Positions 7,375 through 12,388 of a stretch of 25,161 nt of DNA are shown here, one piece after another. Both the position numbers and the translations under genes were made by a program. This stretch comes from a virus. Where the stretch lies: IMG/VR virus record IMGVR_UViG_3300025138_005050, positions 1-25,161 of that record. One strand, given 5' to 3'. The notes below the pieces were generated by a model, which made no database searches, was not told where the DNA came from, and worked only from the letters and a program-made list of their open reading frames with translations. The number at the start of each line of letters is the position of its first letter. The stretch's first letter is position 1.

Positions 7375-7555
7375 CACACTCTTCTAGGGTTACGCCAAGA
7401 GTCTGCTCTCTAATGGCATTAGATAAAGTGTCTTGCACACCTGTCAACTCAGCCTCAAAAAAAGGCTTGTTTTTACAGTCAATCTTTCTGGAAACAACAG
7501 CCTCTAAAAGAATGTAAATCTGTTGCTTTGTTAAAGGTATAGATAGAATGTCCAT
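7355..7555 (-). CDS. Small hypothetical protein
   Basis: This 66-residue protein is predicted to be helical, with the pattern SIPLTKQQIYILLEAVVSRK, then an acidic end (LEECDDEIYG). It has no recognised family. The ATG shares one base with the upstream stop (TAATG), and AAGGGAG lies upstream inside the preceding gene. It overlaps the next gene by about 20 bases. Confidence 0.72.
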   Translation of the reverse strand: MDILSIPLTKQQIYILLEAVVSRKIDCKNKPFFEAELTGVQDTLSNAIREQTLGVTLEECDDEIYG

Positions 7556-7731
7556 TAGTGAACGCTCCCTTCGTCTCCCTCAATAATCTCAATTAAAAGC
7601 ATAAGGTCATCGGGGTCTAAAACTCCTTGCAAGGCAAGCATCGGTATAGATTTTAAGTCTTCACTATATCTAAACTGAACTGCCTCAATAAAATTTGTTA
7701 TCTCAAAAATTAAATTATCTTCGTCTTTCAT
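7555..7731 (-). CDS. Small acidic hypothetical protein (58 residues)
   Basis: This gene is just under the usual 60-residue cut-off and is easily missed. The ATG at 7731 has a strong ribosome site (AAAGGAG, six-base spacer) and overlaps the upstream stop by four bases. The TAA at 7555-7557 shares one base with the next ATG. The product, starting MKDEDNLIFEITNFIEAVQF and ending LMLLIEIIEGDEGSVH, is acidic and probably two helices. No family is recognised. It fills what would otherwise be a gap in a gapless operon, which supports it strongly. Confidence 0.75.
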   Translation of the reverse strand: MKDEDNLIFEITNFIEAVQFRYSEDLKSIPMLALQGVLDPDDLMLLIEIIEGDEGSVH

Positions 7732-7955
7732 TTCTTACTCCTTTCAGCAGGGTAGTCAGTATCAAACCACTGCCATACTTTCTCTTTGTTCCTATCCCAC
7801 ACAGCGCCAAACATCCGCTCAACCCGAAAGTTAGCTTCATCAAAACCGTAGCGCTCAACAAACTCAGGATAGTTGTATTTAATTGTCGCTAAAGTTAAAT
7901 CATCAGCAACACTTTTATCCTCAAACATATCAAAATCAAATATTACTCTTGTCAT
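7728..7955 (-). CDS. Small hypothetical protein, first gene of a nine-gene leftward operon
   Basis: The protein has 75 residues from the ATG at 7955, preceded by GAGGTGG at a good distance; an in-frame GTG nine bases upstream is less likely. The sequence begins MTRVIFDFDMFEDKS and is rich in aromatic residues near the C-terminus (VWQWFDTDYP). I do not recognise it. A promoter lies directly upstream (7976-8004), so this appears to be the first gene of a tightly overlapping run down to 6187. Confidence 0.72.
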   Translation of the reverse strand: MTRVIFDFDMFEDKSVADDLTLATIKYNYPEFVERYGFDEANFRVERMFGAVWDRNKEKVWQWFDTDYPAERSKK

Positions 7956-7975
7956 TTTTACCACCTCAGTTTTTT

Positions 7976-8004
7976 ATTGTAAACTTATTTCTTAAAATTA
8001 GCAA
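7976..8004 (-). promoter_or_regulatory. Leftward sigma70-like promoter for the 7955-6187 gene run
   Basis: On the minus strand TTGCTA (7999-8004) and TACAAT (7976-7981) are separated by exactly 17 bases. The 16-mer GTTTTTTATTGTAAAC (7969-7984, plus strand) overlaps the -10 box. It has the same GTTT-N8-AAAC frame as the motifs at the other leftward promoters. Confidence 0.6.
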
Positions 8005-8015
8005 CCCAATTCGTG

Positions 8016-8333
8016 CTAATTCCAACGATAAGAGTCTTTCAGTATCAAAACATTGCCAAGAATGCCTTGCTTTGACATGTTGACTCCCTCTGGTTTTAGC
8101 ATCGCTGTTGCGGCTAGGTTTGGAGTCAATGCATTTCCATCCCTCCCTCGCCCATCCTCATTCATTAAAACTTGAGTCCCATTCCGCAGGGTAATTAATT
8201 GCACGTAGCCATCAACAAAGTCTTGAGCTTCTTTTAGCGGTACTTTGTGCGCGGATATAACAATGATGTTATCGCTGTCATCATTTATTATTTTGAAAGG
8301 GTTAGTAAACGATCCATTAACTTTGCTAGACAT
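8016..8333 (-). CDS. DUF3846-like protein
   Basis: The protein has 105 residues from the ATG at 8333, with GGAGAA at a good spacing and an eight-base overlap with the upstream stop. The central pattern, AQDFVDGYVQLITLRNGTQV followed by a LMNEDGRG motif, an N-LAATAML stretch and a GILGNVLIL strand, matches what I remember of DUF3846. That is a small beta-rich domain of unknown function common in phages and plasmids. The family call is from pattern memory. The role is unknown. Confidence 0.65.
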   Translation of the reverse strand: MSSKVNGSFTNPFKIINDDSDNIIVISAHKVPLKEAQDFVDGYVQLITLRNGTQVLMNEDGRGRDGNALTPNLAATAMLKPEGVNMSKQGILGNVLILKDSYRWN

Positions 8334-8658
8334 TTTTCTCATTCTCCACATATCTATCAATTACGTTCGCAAGCTCGTCAAAGTAAATGTCATGCAAAAC
8401 TGTAATACAATTTTCATTAGGCTCAATAAACTCAATCGTATAGGTGTCTGACCAAGCTAGGCTGATCTTAATTTCACCTTTAAAAAGAAATCCATTTACC
8501 TTAAAAGAAAGGTATCCTTTTCCCTCTTGGCTTTGCTCGGCACTACCCTTAAACTCATTAGCACCCCAACACATCATCATATGTCGGCCTGTATTGCCAT
8601 GAGCATCTACGCCACAATGAATCTGGCGCATAATTGTTTCAGCTACTAGCATATCCAT
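8326..8658 (-). CDS. Hypothetical early protein
   Basis: The protein has 110 residues from the ATG at 8658, one base after the upstream stop, with AGGGG seven bases upstream. The N-terminal part (AETIMRQIHCGVDAHGNTGR, then HMMMCWGANEF) is followed by beta-rich sequence with SLAWSDTYTIEFI and a helical end (YFDELANVIDRYVENE). The same general layout occurs in a common family of uncharacterised phage proteins, but I cannot name it. It is translationally coupled to both neighbours. Confidence 0.7.
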   Translation of the reverse strand: MDMLVAETIMRQIHCGVDAHGNTGRHMMMCWGANEFKGSAEQSQEGKGYLSFKVNGFLFKGEIKISLAWSDTYTIEFIEPNENCITVLHDIYFDELANVIDRYVENEKNV

Positions 8659-8659
8659 T

Positions 8660-8863
8660 TTATTTCCCCTCATAGGCTTTACGCCCATCGTTAAAGATAT
8701 CAATAATAAAGTTGGCTTCTGCCACAATGCCGTGATGTCTTTTAAGAGCGCTTTTGTACGCCTTGGTTAGTGTGGCCGTATCCAAGAATTTTGCACCTTT
8801 TGCAACTTGGTTCATTCCATGCATCTGGCGCGTAGCGTTTAAAGTTCTAAAGTAATTTTGCAT
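8660..8863 (-). CDS. Small basic hypothetical protein
   Basis: The protein has 67 residues from the ATG at 8863, preceded by AAAAGGT with an eight-base spacer, the leader shared by leftward units. The longer frame upstream lies in the promoter region and is rejected. The product is basic and helical (TLTKAYKSALKRHHGIVAEA). No family is recognised. It is the first of three genes (8863 to 8016) behind promoter copy A of a 56-bp repeat. Confidence 0.7.
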   Translation of the reverse strand: MQNYFRTLNATRQMHGMNQVAKGAKFLDTATLTKAYKSALKRHHGIVAEANFIIDIFNDGRKAYEGK

Positions 8864-8880
8864 TTTCTTATACCTTTTAT

Positions 8881-8936
8881 TAGTTAGTAAGTTTAGTATA
8901 GCAAACAAAGTAGGTAATTAAAAGCCCATTTTGTAC
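8881..8936. repeat. 56-bp direct repeat, copy A, carrying a leftward promoter
   Basis: This copy matches copy B (9119-9174) at 52 of 56 positions by hand alignment. It contains the 16-mer GTTTAGTATAGCAAAC (8891-8906), an extended -10 (TGCTATACT on the minus strand, -10 at 8895-8900), a weak -35 TTTAAT (8917-8922) and GCCCATTTTGT. Its right half also encodes the last codons of the 8918-9106 gene. Confidence 0.85.
8895..8922 (-). promoter_or_regulatory. Leftward extended -10 promoter for the 8863-8016 genes
   Basis: The minus strand reads TGCTATACT, an extended -10. TTTAAT lies 16 bases upstream as a weak -35. A near-palindrome GTTTAGTATAGCAAAC covers the -10, so a repressor bound there would block RNA polymerase. 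Confidence 0.55.
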
Positions 8937-9106
8937 TTCTGTATAAAGCAAGCCCCACTATTTTTTTTATAAACCCCTACAGCTTCAATTACTTTGTAAG
9001 GAACGGTTAGTGGGTTTCTTGAAGAAAATATTAAAAGCTCTTCTAAAGTTAAACCTAGAAAAGCCATTTCTTTTTTTAGTATTTTCATTGCAGTTTCGTA
9101 TTTCAT
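8918..9106 (-). CDS. Small hypothetical protein
   Basis: This 62-residue protein has a helical N-terminal half (YETAMKILKKEMAFLGLTLE) and a basic, aromatic C-terminus. No family is recognised. The ATG follows AAAAGGT with a six-base spacer and its own promoter in repeat copy B. The last codons lie inside repeat copy A, so the gene and the following promoter share sequence. This suggests the gene-plus-promoter unit arose by duplication. Confidence 0.65.
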   Translation of the reverse strand: MKYETAMKILKKEMAFLGLTLEELLIFSSRNPLTVPYKVIEAVGVYKKNSGACFIQKYKMGF

Positions 9107-9118
9107 GCTATCACCTTT

Positions 9119-9174
9119 TAGTTAGTAAGTTTAGTATAGCAAACAAAACAAGTAATTAAAAGCCCATTTTGTGC
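9119..9174. repeat. 56-bp direct repeat, copy B, carrying a leftward promoter
   Basis: This is the second copy of the 8881-8936 element, with four mismatches. It contains GTTTAGTATAGCAAAC (9129-9144) and GCCCATTTTGTGC. The outer part, AAGCCCATTTTGTGCAAATA (9159-9178), reappears on the minus strand near 16711-16729 with one change, upstream of the amidoligase promoter. Confidence 0.85.
9133..9160 (-). promoter_or_regulatory. Leftward extended -10 promoter for the 8918-9106 gene
   Basis: The minus strand has TGCTATACT (-10 at 9133-9138) and TTTAAT 16 bases upstream (9155-9160). The core is identical to that in copy A, including the operator-like 16-mer over the -10. Confidence 0.55.
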
Positions 9175-9181
9175 AAATAAC

Positions 9182-9478
9182 TCATTTATTTTCGTAAAGG
9201 GATTGCGCTAGTTCTTGGCCGAATGTCTCTGACCTAAAGTATCGTGCAAAGAATTTAAACTCGTTGCCGAATTTTGTGTGAAGTTGACTGTGGTGAAAAA
9301 AGCATAAAGGGACTGCGTTTCTATCGTCTGCTCTCATACCCATACCGCGACCACCGACCCAAGGTTTCATTAGATGGTGTGCTTGGGTGGGTCCTTGGCA
9401 TGAAATGTCTTTGACGCAACATTCAAGCTCGGATACAAACTCAAGATGCTTTCTGTCTTTAACTCTATCTTTCTTCAT
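9182..9478 (-). CDS. HNH-type nuclease, Ref/DUF968-like
   Basis: The protein has 98 residues from the ATG at 9478, preceded by GGAGGT at a short spacing. A frame extending to 9514 would run through the terminator hairpin, so the shorter start is preferred. The layout is a Cys pair and a single Cys (ECCVKDISCQG), then AHHL, GRGMGMRADDRNAVPLC and HHSQLH. This Cys/His pattern is that of HNH or treble-clef nucleases of the phage Ref/DUF968 type, where HH and H bind metal and zinc is held by Cys. It probably acts in phage recombination with the ERF and exonuclease genes upstream. Packaging HNH proteins are an alternative, but the RGMG...D..PLC...H pattern fits the Ref-like group better. Confidence 0.82.
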   Translation of the reverse strand: MKKDRVKDRKHLEFVSELECCVKDISCQGPTQAHHLMKPWVGGRGMGMRADDRNAVPLCFFHHSQLHTKFGNEFKFFARYFRSETFGQELAQSLYENK

Positions 9479-9493
9479 TAGACCTCCGATAGC

Positions 9494-9519
9494 AAAAAAA
9501 AGCCCATCTTTCAATGGGC
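9494..9519 (-). terminator. Rho-independent terminator after the SSB-like gene
   Basis: On the minus strand a GCCCAT/ATGGGC stem (9502-9507 with 9514-9519) with a six-base loop is followed by eight T residues. It lies 18 bases after the SSB-like stop and before the HNH start, so it ends the recombination operon unless it is read through. Confidence 0.85.
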
Positions 9520-9536
9520 ATAAATACTATCATTTA

Positions 9537-9935
9537 TTAGAAAGGAACATCATCATCTTTTAGAACCTGCGATGATTGAGGGCTGGATGCTGTATATGGC
9601 GAGTTACCTGCATCAGTCCTAGTGAGTGATACCCCTAAATAGTTCTGGCCGCTTTTGGCTACGTTATTCCAAGCGCCAAATTTATAAGCCTGTCCATCAA
9701 TGGTAATCTTACCACCTACATCTGGTGACTTTTCGTTCTGCTTTTCTTCTGGCTTGTTTACGTAAACTCTACCAGCAGACACTACCACCTCATAGATATC
9801 TTCACCTTTCTGGCTTTGCGCCTTAATCAAAGAGCAATACCTAGTCGCTCCATTTATAGTGATGGTTCCCTTGCTCATTATCTGGCAGTTGCCGTCTATA
9901 AAAAACGCGCCTTTTAAATCTTCATTGTCGCTCAT
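9537..9935 (-). CDS. Predicted single-stranded DNA-binding protein with SSB-type acidic tip
   Basis: This 132-residue protein ends in KDDDVPF, almost identical to the acidic DDDIPF tip by which bacterial SSB recruits repair and replication proteins. A low-complexity Ser/Pro/Gln linker precedes it. The body has two similar beta-rich segments, GTITINGATRY (about 23-33) and GKITIDGQAYKF (about 75-86), each followed by a Lys-Gly or Lys-Ser-Gly turn, a Tyr and an alternating hydrophobic strand. It may therefore be an internally duplicated OB-like fold rather than a canonical SSB. It sits in an operon with ERF, where an SSB is expected. The start overlaps the upstream stop (ATGA). Confidence 0.72.
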   Translation of the reverse strand: MSDNEDLKGAFFIDGNCQIMSKGTITINGATRYCSLIKAQSQKGEDIYEVVVSAGRVYVNKPEEKQNEKSPDVGGKITIDGQAYKFGAWNNVAKSGQNYLGVSLTRTDAGNSPYTASSPQSSQVLKDDDVPF

Positions 9936-10204
9936 GATGTTTCCTCGTTATTGGTTACTAATATGTATTGATATCCTCTTCTTGAGGGAATCCTTTCTTT
10001 AAAAACAATCTCGCCTTTTTCTGGAAGGTTGTATTTCTTCCTAATTCCGTAGCGTCTAAGCATCCTTATGCCAGCGCTAATACTTGGCTCCCCATAAAAC
10101 ACATCAAACCTGCGATTTATTTCGTCTTGCAAGCTCCAAAAAGTCCAAGGCTTGTTGTCAGACATTACATTTACTATTGCGGAAGTTAAAGTAACTTTCA
10201 TCAT
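9932..10204 (-). CDS. Small winged-helix-like protein in the recombination operon
   Basis: The protein has 90 residues, or 89 from the second ATG at 10201, which has the better spacing from GAGGT. The layout of N-terminal helices, a TFWSLQDEINRRF helix, a SISAGIRMLRRYGI recognition-like helix and a basic beta wing (RIPSRRGYQYILV) suggests a winged helix-turn-helix. It probably binds DNA, but its exact role is unknown. It overlaps ERF by four bases (ATGA) and the SSB-like gene by four bases (ATGA). Confidence 0.7.
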   Translation of the reverse strand: MMKVTLTSAIVNVMSDNKPWTFWSLQDEINRRFDVFYGEPSISAGIRMLRRYGIRKKYNLPEKGEIVFKERIPSRRGYQYILVTNNEETS

Positions 10205-10890
10205 GCACCTCTATATAAAGTTATTAGCTGGTTAAAGCTATTTTTAATGGCACTCCCATCAGGGCTGTTATCTAGTGCCAGTTGTATATACGCCTTGCTA
10301 TCAGTGTATATTTCTTTGCAAGCATCGCTATCTGGGTTTGCTAGATGCTTTCTGCATTCGTTTAAAAATCCACTTTCTCCACTAATCGCTTGAATCAAAG
10401 TGCCTTGTTTCATTATTTTGTAATAAGCATTGGTATCTGTAGGGTTTAAAGCGTCCAACTCTTTTGGAGTTACTTTTGGCGCGGCATAAACCTTGTCTGT
10501 TTTCTTGCGCTTAATCATAGCGGTTTCAGCATCATCATCTTTCTGGTGTCCAATTCCGCAAGCCATAGAAAGGCTGTATCTTTTTGCATACGTCAAAGCA
10601 GAACCGAATCCTTGAGGGTCGCGCTTGTCTGCTGGAACTGTAAATTGACCAGTACGTAACTCACCACCATGTCCATAGAATACAGTCTCAACACAAACGC
10701 CAATATCAGATGGGTGGCATACCTGCTGAAACATAACGCCATTGTGATTGAGTGGCGGTTTAACGGTGGTTATGACTTCCTCAAGGGTAGCGTAGTCACT
10801 TTTAAAATAAGGGTTCTTGCCATCTTTGCTGGCGTGGGTTATTGCTTTTTGTGCCTCTATTAAAGCGGCTATTAATTTATCGTTCATCAT
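10201..10890 (-). CDS. erf: ERF-family single-strand annealing recombinase
   Basis: The protein has about 229 residues. The ERF hallmarks are NPYFKSDYATLEEVITTVKP, PLNHNGV, the Gly-Gly-Glu strand segment, then DPQGFGSALTYAKRYSLSMA, CGI and DDDAETA. ERF proteins form rings that anneal complementary single strands, as in phage P22, and help circularise and recombine phage DNA. The conserved N-terminal part covers about residues 1-140; the C-terminal part is variable, as usual. Two adjacent ATGs (10890 and 10887) are possible, with GGAG upstream. The start overlaps the nuclease stop by four bases, forming an exonuclease-annealase pair. Confidence 0.93.
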   Translation of the reverse strand: MMNDKLIAALIEAQKAITHASKDGKNPYFKSDYATLEEVITTVKPPLNHNGVMFQQVCHPSDIGVCVETVFYGHGGELRTGQFTVPADKRDPQGFGSALTYAKRYSLSMACGIGHQKDDDAETAMIKRKKTDKVYAAPKVTPKELDALNPTDTNAYYKIMKQGTLIQAISGESGFLNECRKHLANPDSDACKEIYTDSKAYIQLALDNSPDGSAIKNSFNQLITLYRGA

Positions 10891-11663
10891 ATTCTCCAAA
10901 GTTTTTTAGCGGCAACTCTCTCGCCATCTGACCAGCGCCAATCATCCAAGTCTGGAATCATCAAACTTGCAATCTCAGTAATGTCATCAGAGTAGCTTAG
11001 TAGTCGCATCATATTGTTAGCCGCCTGTCTTACAACGGCCATGTGAGCATCAACATTCTCTACAGGCATTACAACAACCTTGGAGGCCGTCTTGTTTGCG
11101 TGTACATAGTCAACGATAGGGTGGCAGTTCTCAGCGGTAGCATATATAGATAGTTGTCGGCACGTTGCTGTAGGAACCTTATTAGGCAATCTGCTAACTG
11201 TTTTTATGTCGCGTACAACACCGTCATAAAGCAAGTCAAGATAGCCAATAATAGGTATAGGTAATTCATCAAGCTCTAGCTTAATTTTTTTCTGCGTGGC
11301 TAATGGTTTACCTAGTGATCTAAAGTGTGGAATTGCAGGAGCAAGGTATCGGGATAAGTTATCTCGCTCTGATTCTGCTCTTACTGTCATTACAGGAATC
11401 TTATCTTCAATGGCACTTTTGTATTCTTCGTCAAAAGAATTTTCAGCCCACTTAATTATTTGAGCTTCACTTACAGCTGGTTCTTCTATGGCAATACAGA
11501 GGGCTTTATCTACTGCGGTGCCTCTCCACATAGCTGGAATTCCAAACCTATCCCTAAAGCCTGATACGTGCAGTATCCACCGTTGGGGGTTGGTGATGTA
11601 TTCGTTTATTGAGCTTGCGCTTAGGTGTCCTACATTATGGTTTTCAAACGGGTTTTTATTCAT
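10887..11663 (-). CDS. PD-(D/E)XK exonuclease, Cas4/RecB-like, partner of ERF
   Basis: The protein has 258 residues from the ATG at 11663. An ATG at 11672 is also in frame, but it would be only two bases from the AAAAGGT site. The motifs in order are LSASSINEYITNPQRW (N-terminal helix), WRGTAVDKAL (the usual GxxxH motif with Asp for His), IIGYLDLLYDG, RDIKT (the D-x-K catalytic pair) and CRQLSIYA (the Q-x3-Y motif). This is the RecB/Cas4-like nuclease fold often paired with ERF or RecT. It probably resects double-strand ends to give 3' tails. It is the first gene of the leftward recombination operon. Confidence 0.85.
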   Translation of the reverse strand: MNKNPFENHNVGHLSASSINEYITNPQRWILHVSGFRDRFGIPAMWRGTAVDKALCIAIEEPAVSEAQIIKWAENSFDEEYKSAIEDKIPVMTVRAESERDNLSRYLAPAIPHFRSLGKPLATQKKIKLELDELPIPIIGYLDLLYDGVVRDIKTVSRLPNKVPTATCRQLSIYATAENCHPIVDYVHANKTASKVVVMPVENVDAHMAVVRQAANNMMRLLSYSDDITEIASLMIPDLDDWRWSDGERVAAKKLWRI

Positions 11664-11695
11664 GGGGGTCATGCACCTTTTATTAAGTTGGGCTA

Positions 11696-11724
11696 ATTAT
11701 GGGACAAAATGGGTTGATATGCAA
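11696..11724 (-). promoter_or_regulatory. Early leftward promoter for the recombination operon
   Basis: The minus strand carries TTGCAT (11719-11724) and CATAAT (11696-11701) with a 17-base spacer. Its -35 overlaps the -35 of the rightward cro promoter by one base, so the two compete. Two ATGGG half-sites ten bases apart lie in the spacer and are candidate operators. Confidence 0.6.
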
Positions 11725-11742
11725 GGTTTTATTTGATACTAT
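11714..11742 (+). promoter_or_regulatory. Early rightward promoter for cro and the replication genes
   Basis: TTGATA (11714-11719) and TACTAT (11737-11742) are 17 bases apart, close to the sigma70 consensus. The promoter is back-to-back with the leftward early promoter, a lambda-like divergent arrangement. Confidence 0.65.
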
Positions 11743-11765
11743 GATTTAACTATAACGGTGAAACT

Positions 11766-11975
11766 ATGAAACTATCAGCTTGGCTTAAAGAAAATAACTT
11801 AACTCAAAAGCAATTTTTAGAATATGCGGCTAGTGATCATCGTGCTAATTTTAGCTACCATGCCTTAGTTAAATGGTGCAGTGGTCAAAGAATCCCTAGA
11901 CCCGATGATATGAAAGTTATACATGACGCAACCTCTGGAAAAGTTACACCAAACGACTTTTATCTCTTGCAATAA
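11766..11975 (+). CDS. cro: Cro-like repressor
   Basis: This 69-residue protein is a single helix-turn-helix unit: LSAWLKENNLTQKQFLEYAA, SYHALVKWCSGQRIPRPDDM and then KVTPNDFYLL. The pattern of a WL..N.L tract, a recognition helix and a final PxDFY matches Cro and YdaS-like antirepressors. It is the first rightward gene after the divergent promoters and is followed by replication genes, as in lambdoid phages. It probably binds operators in 11690-11745 and shifts early gene expression. A GGTGA ribosome site lies four bases before the ATG. Confidence 0.85.
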   Translation: MKLSAWLKENNLTQKQFLEYAASDHRANFSYHALVKWCSGQRIPRPDDMKVIHDATSGKVTPNDFYLLQ

Positions 11976-11987
11976 CAATCTGCATAG

Positions 11988-11998
11988 CCCATTATGGG
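11988..11998. promoter_or_regulatory. Palindrome CCCATTATGGG before the replication initiator gene
   Basis: The 11-bp perfect inverted repeat (arms CCCAT/ATGGG, one central base) ends three bases before the ATG of the winged-helix gene. That gene lacks a good ribosome site. The same ATTATGGG octamer occurs in the cro promoter region (11696-11703 approximately), so it may be an operator. As RNA it could also mask the start codon. Confidence 0.45.
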
Positions 11999-12001
11999 TA
12001 C

Positions 12002-12388
12002 ATGAGTACAGACGCAATTAACTGGGTAAGGTTACTACCTTGCCCCACCCCCACCACAAAATTAGTGCTTTTCATGCTTGCTAATTACGCAAACAAGAGA
12101 ACGCATAAGTGCTTCCCATCTGAGAAACACCTTGGAGAAATATGCGGAGTTTCTGATAGATCAGTGCGTAGATGCATTGCCACTTTAGAGAGTCTTGGCT
12201 ATATAACCATACAAAAACGCTTAGGAATGACTAACTTATATAGGGTTAGTATGGCCGTGAGTGACCACCCTACTCAGGACACCAGTGTCCACCCCCCTAG
12301 GCCACCAGTGGCCGCTAATACATTAGATATACAAAATATAAACCCCCCAATAAAAAAGAAGAGGACTCAAAATGACCTTGCAGGATGA
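12002..12388 (+). CDS. Winged-helix replication initiator (phage O-like)
   Basis: The protein has 128 residues. Residues about 15-85 form an HTH_36-type winged helix: KLVLFMLANYANKRTHKCFP, SEKHLGEICGVSDRSVRRCI, ATLESLGYITI and an RLG..NLYRV wing. This is the domain of lambda O-like initiators. The C-terminal 45 residues are low complexity and end with a basic KKKRTQ stretch, perhaps for contacting the helicase. Iteron-like repeats and an A/T-rich tract lie inside this gene, as in lambda O. The stop lies 17 bases into the primase-helicase gene. There is no strong ribosome site before the ATG, only a palindrome. Confidence 0.82.
   Translation: MSTDAINWVRLLPCPTPTTKLVLFMLANYANKRTHKCFPSEKHLGEICGVSDRSVRRCIATLESLGYITIQKRLGMTNLYRVSMAVSDHPTQDTSVHPPRPPVAANTLDIQNINPPIKKKRTQNDLAG
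12253..12365. other. Candidate replication origin: iteron-like palindromes plus A/T-rich tract
   Basis: Two 14-bp palindromes, GGACACCAGTGTCC (12277-12290) and GGCCACCAGTGGCC (12300-12313), are 23 bases apart. A weaker copy, GGCCGTGAGTGACC (12253-12266), lies 24 bases upstream. About 50 bases of A/T-rich sequence (12315-12365, with one C run) follow. Iterons then an A/T-rich tract inside the initiator gene is the layout of lambda ori. Confidence 0.5.
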
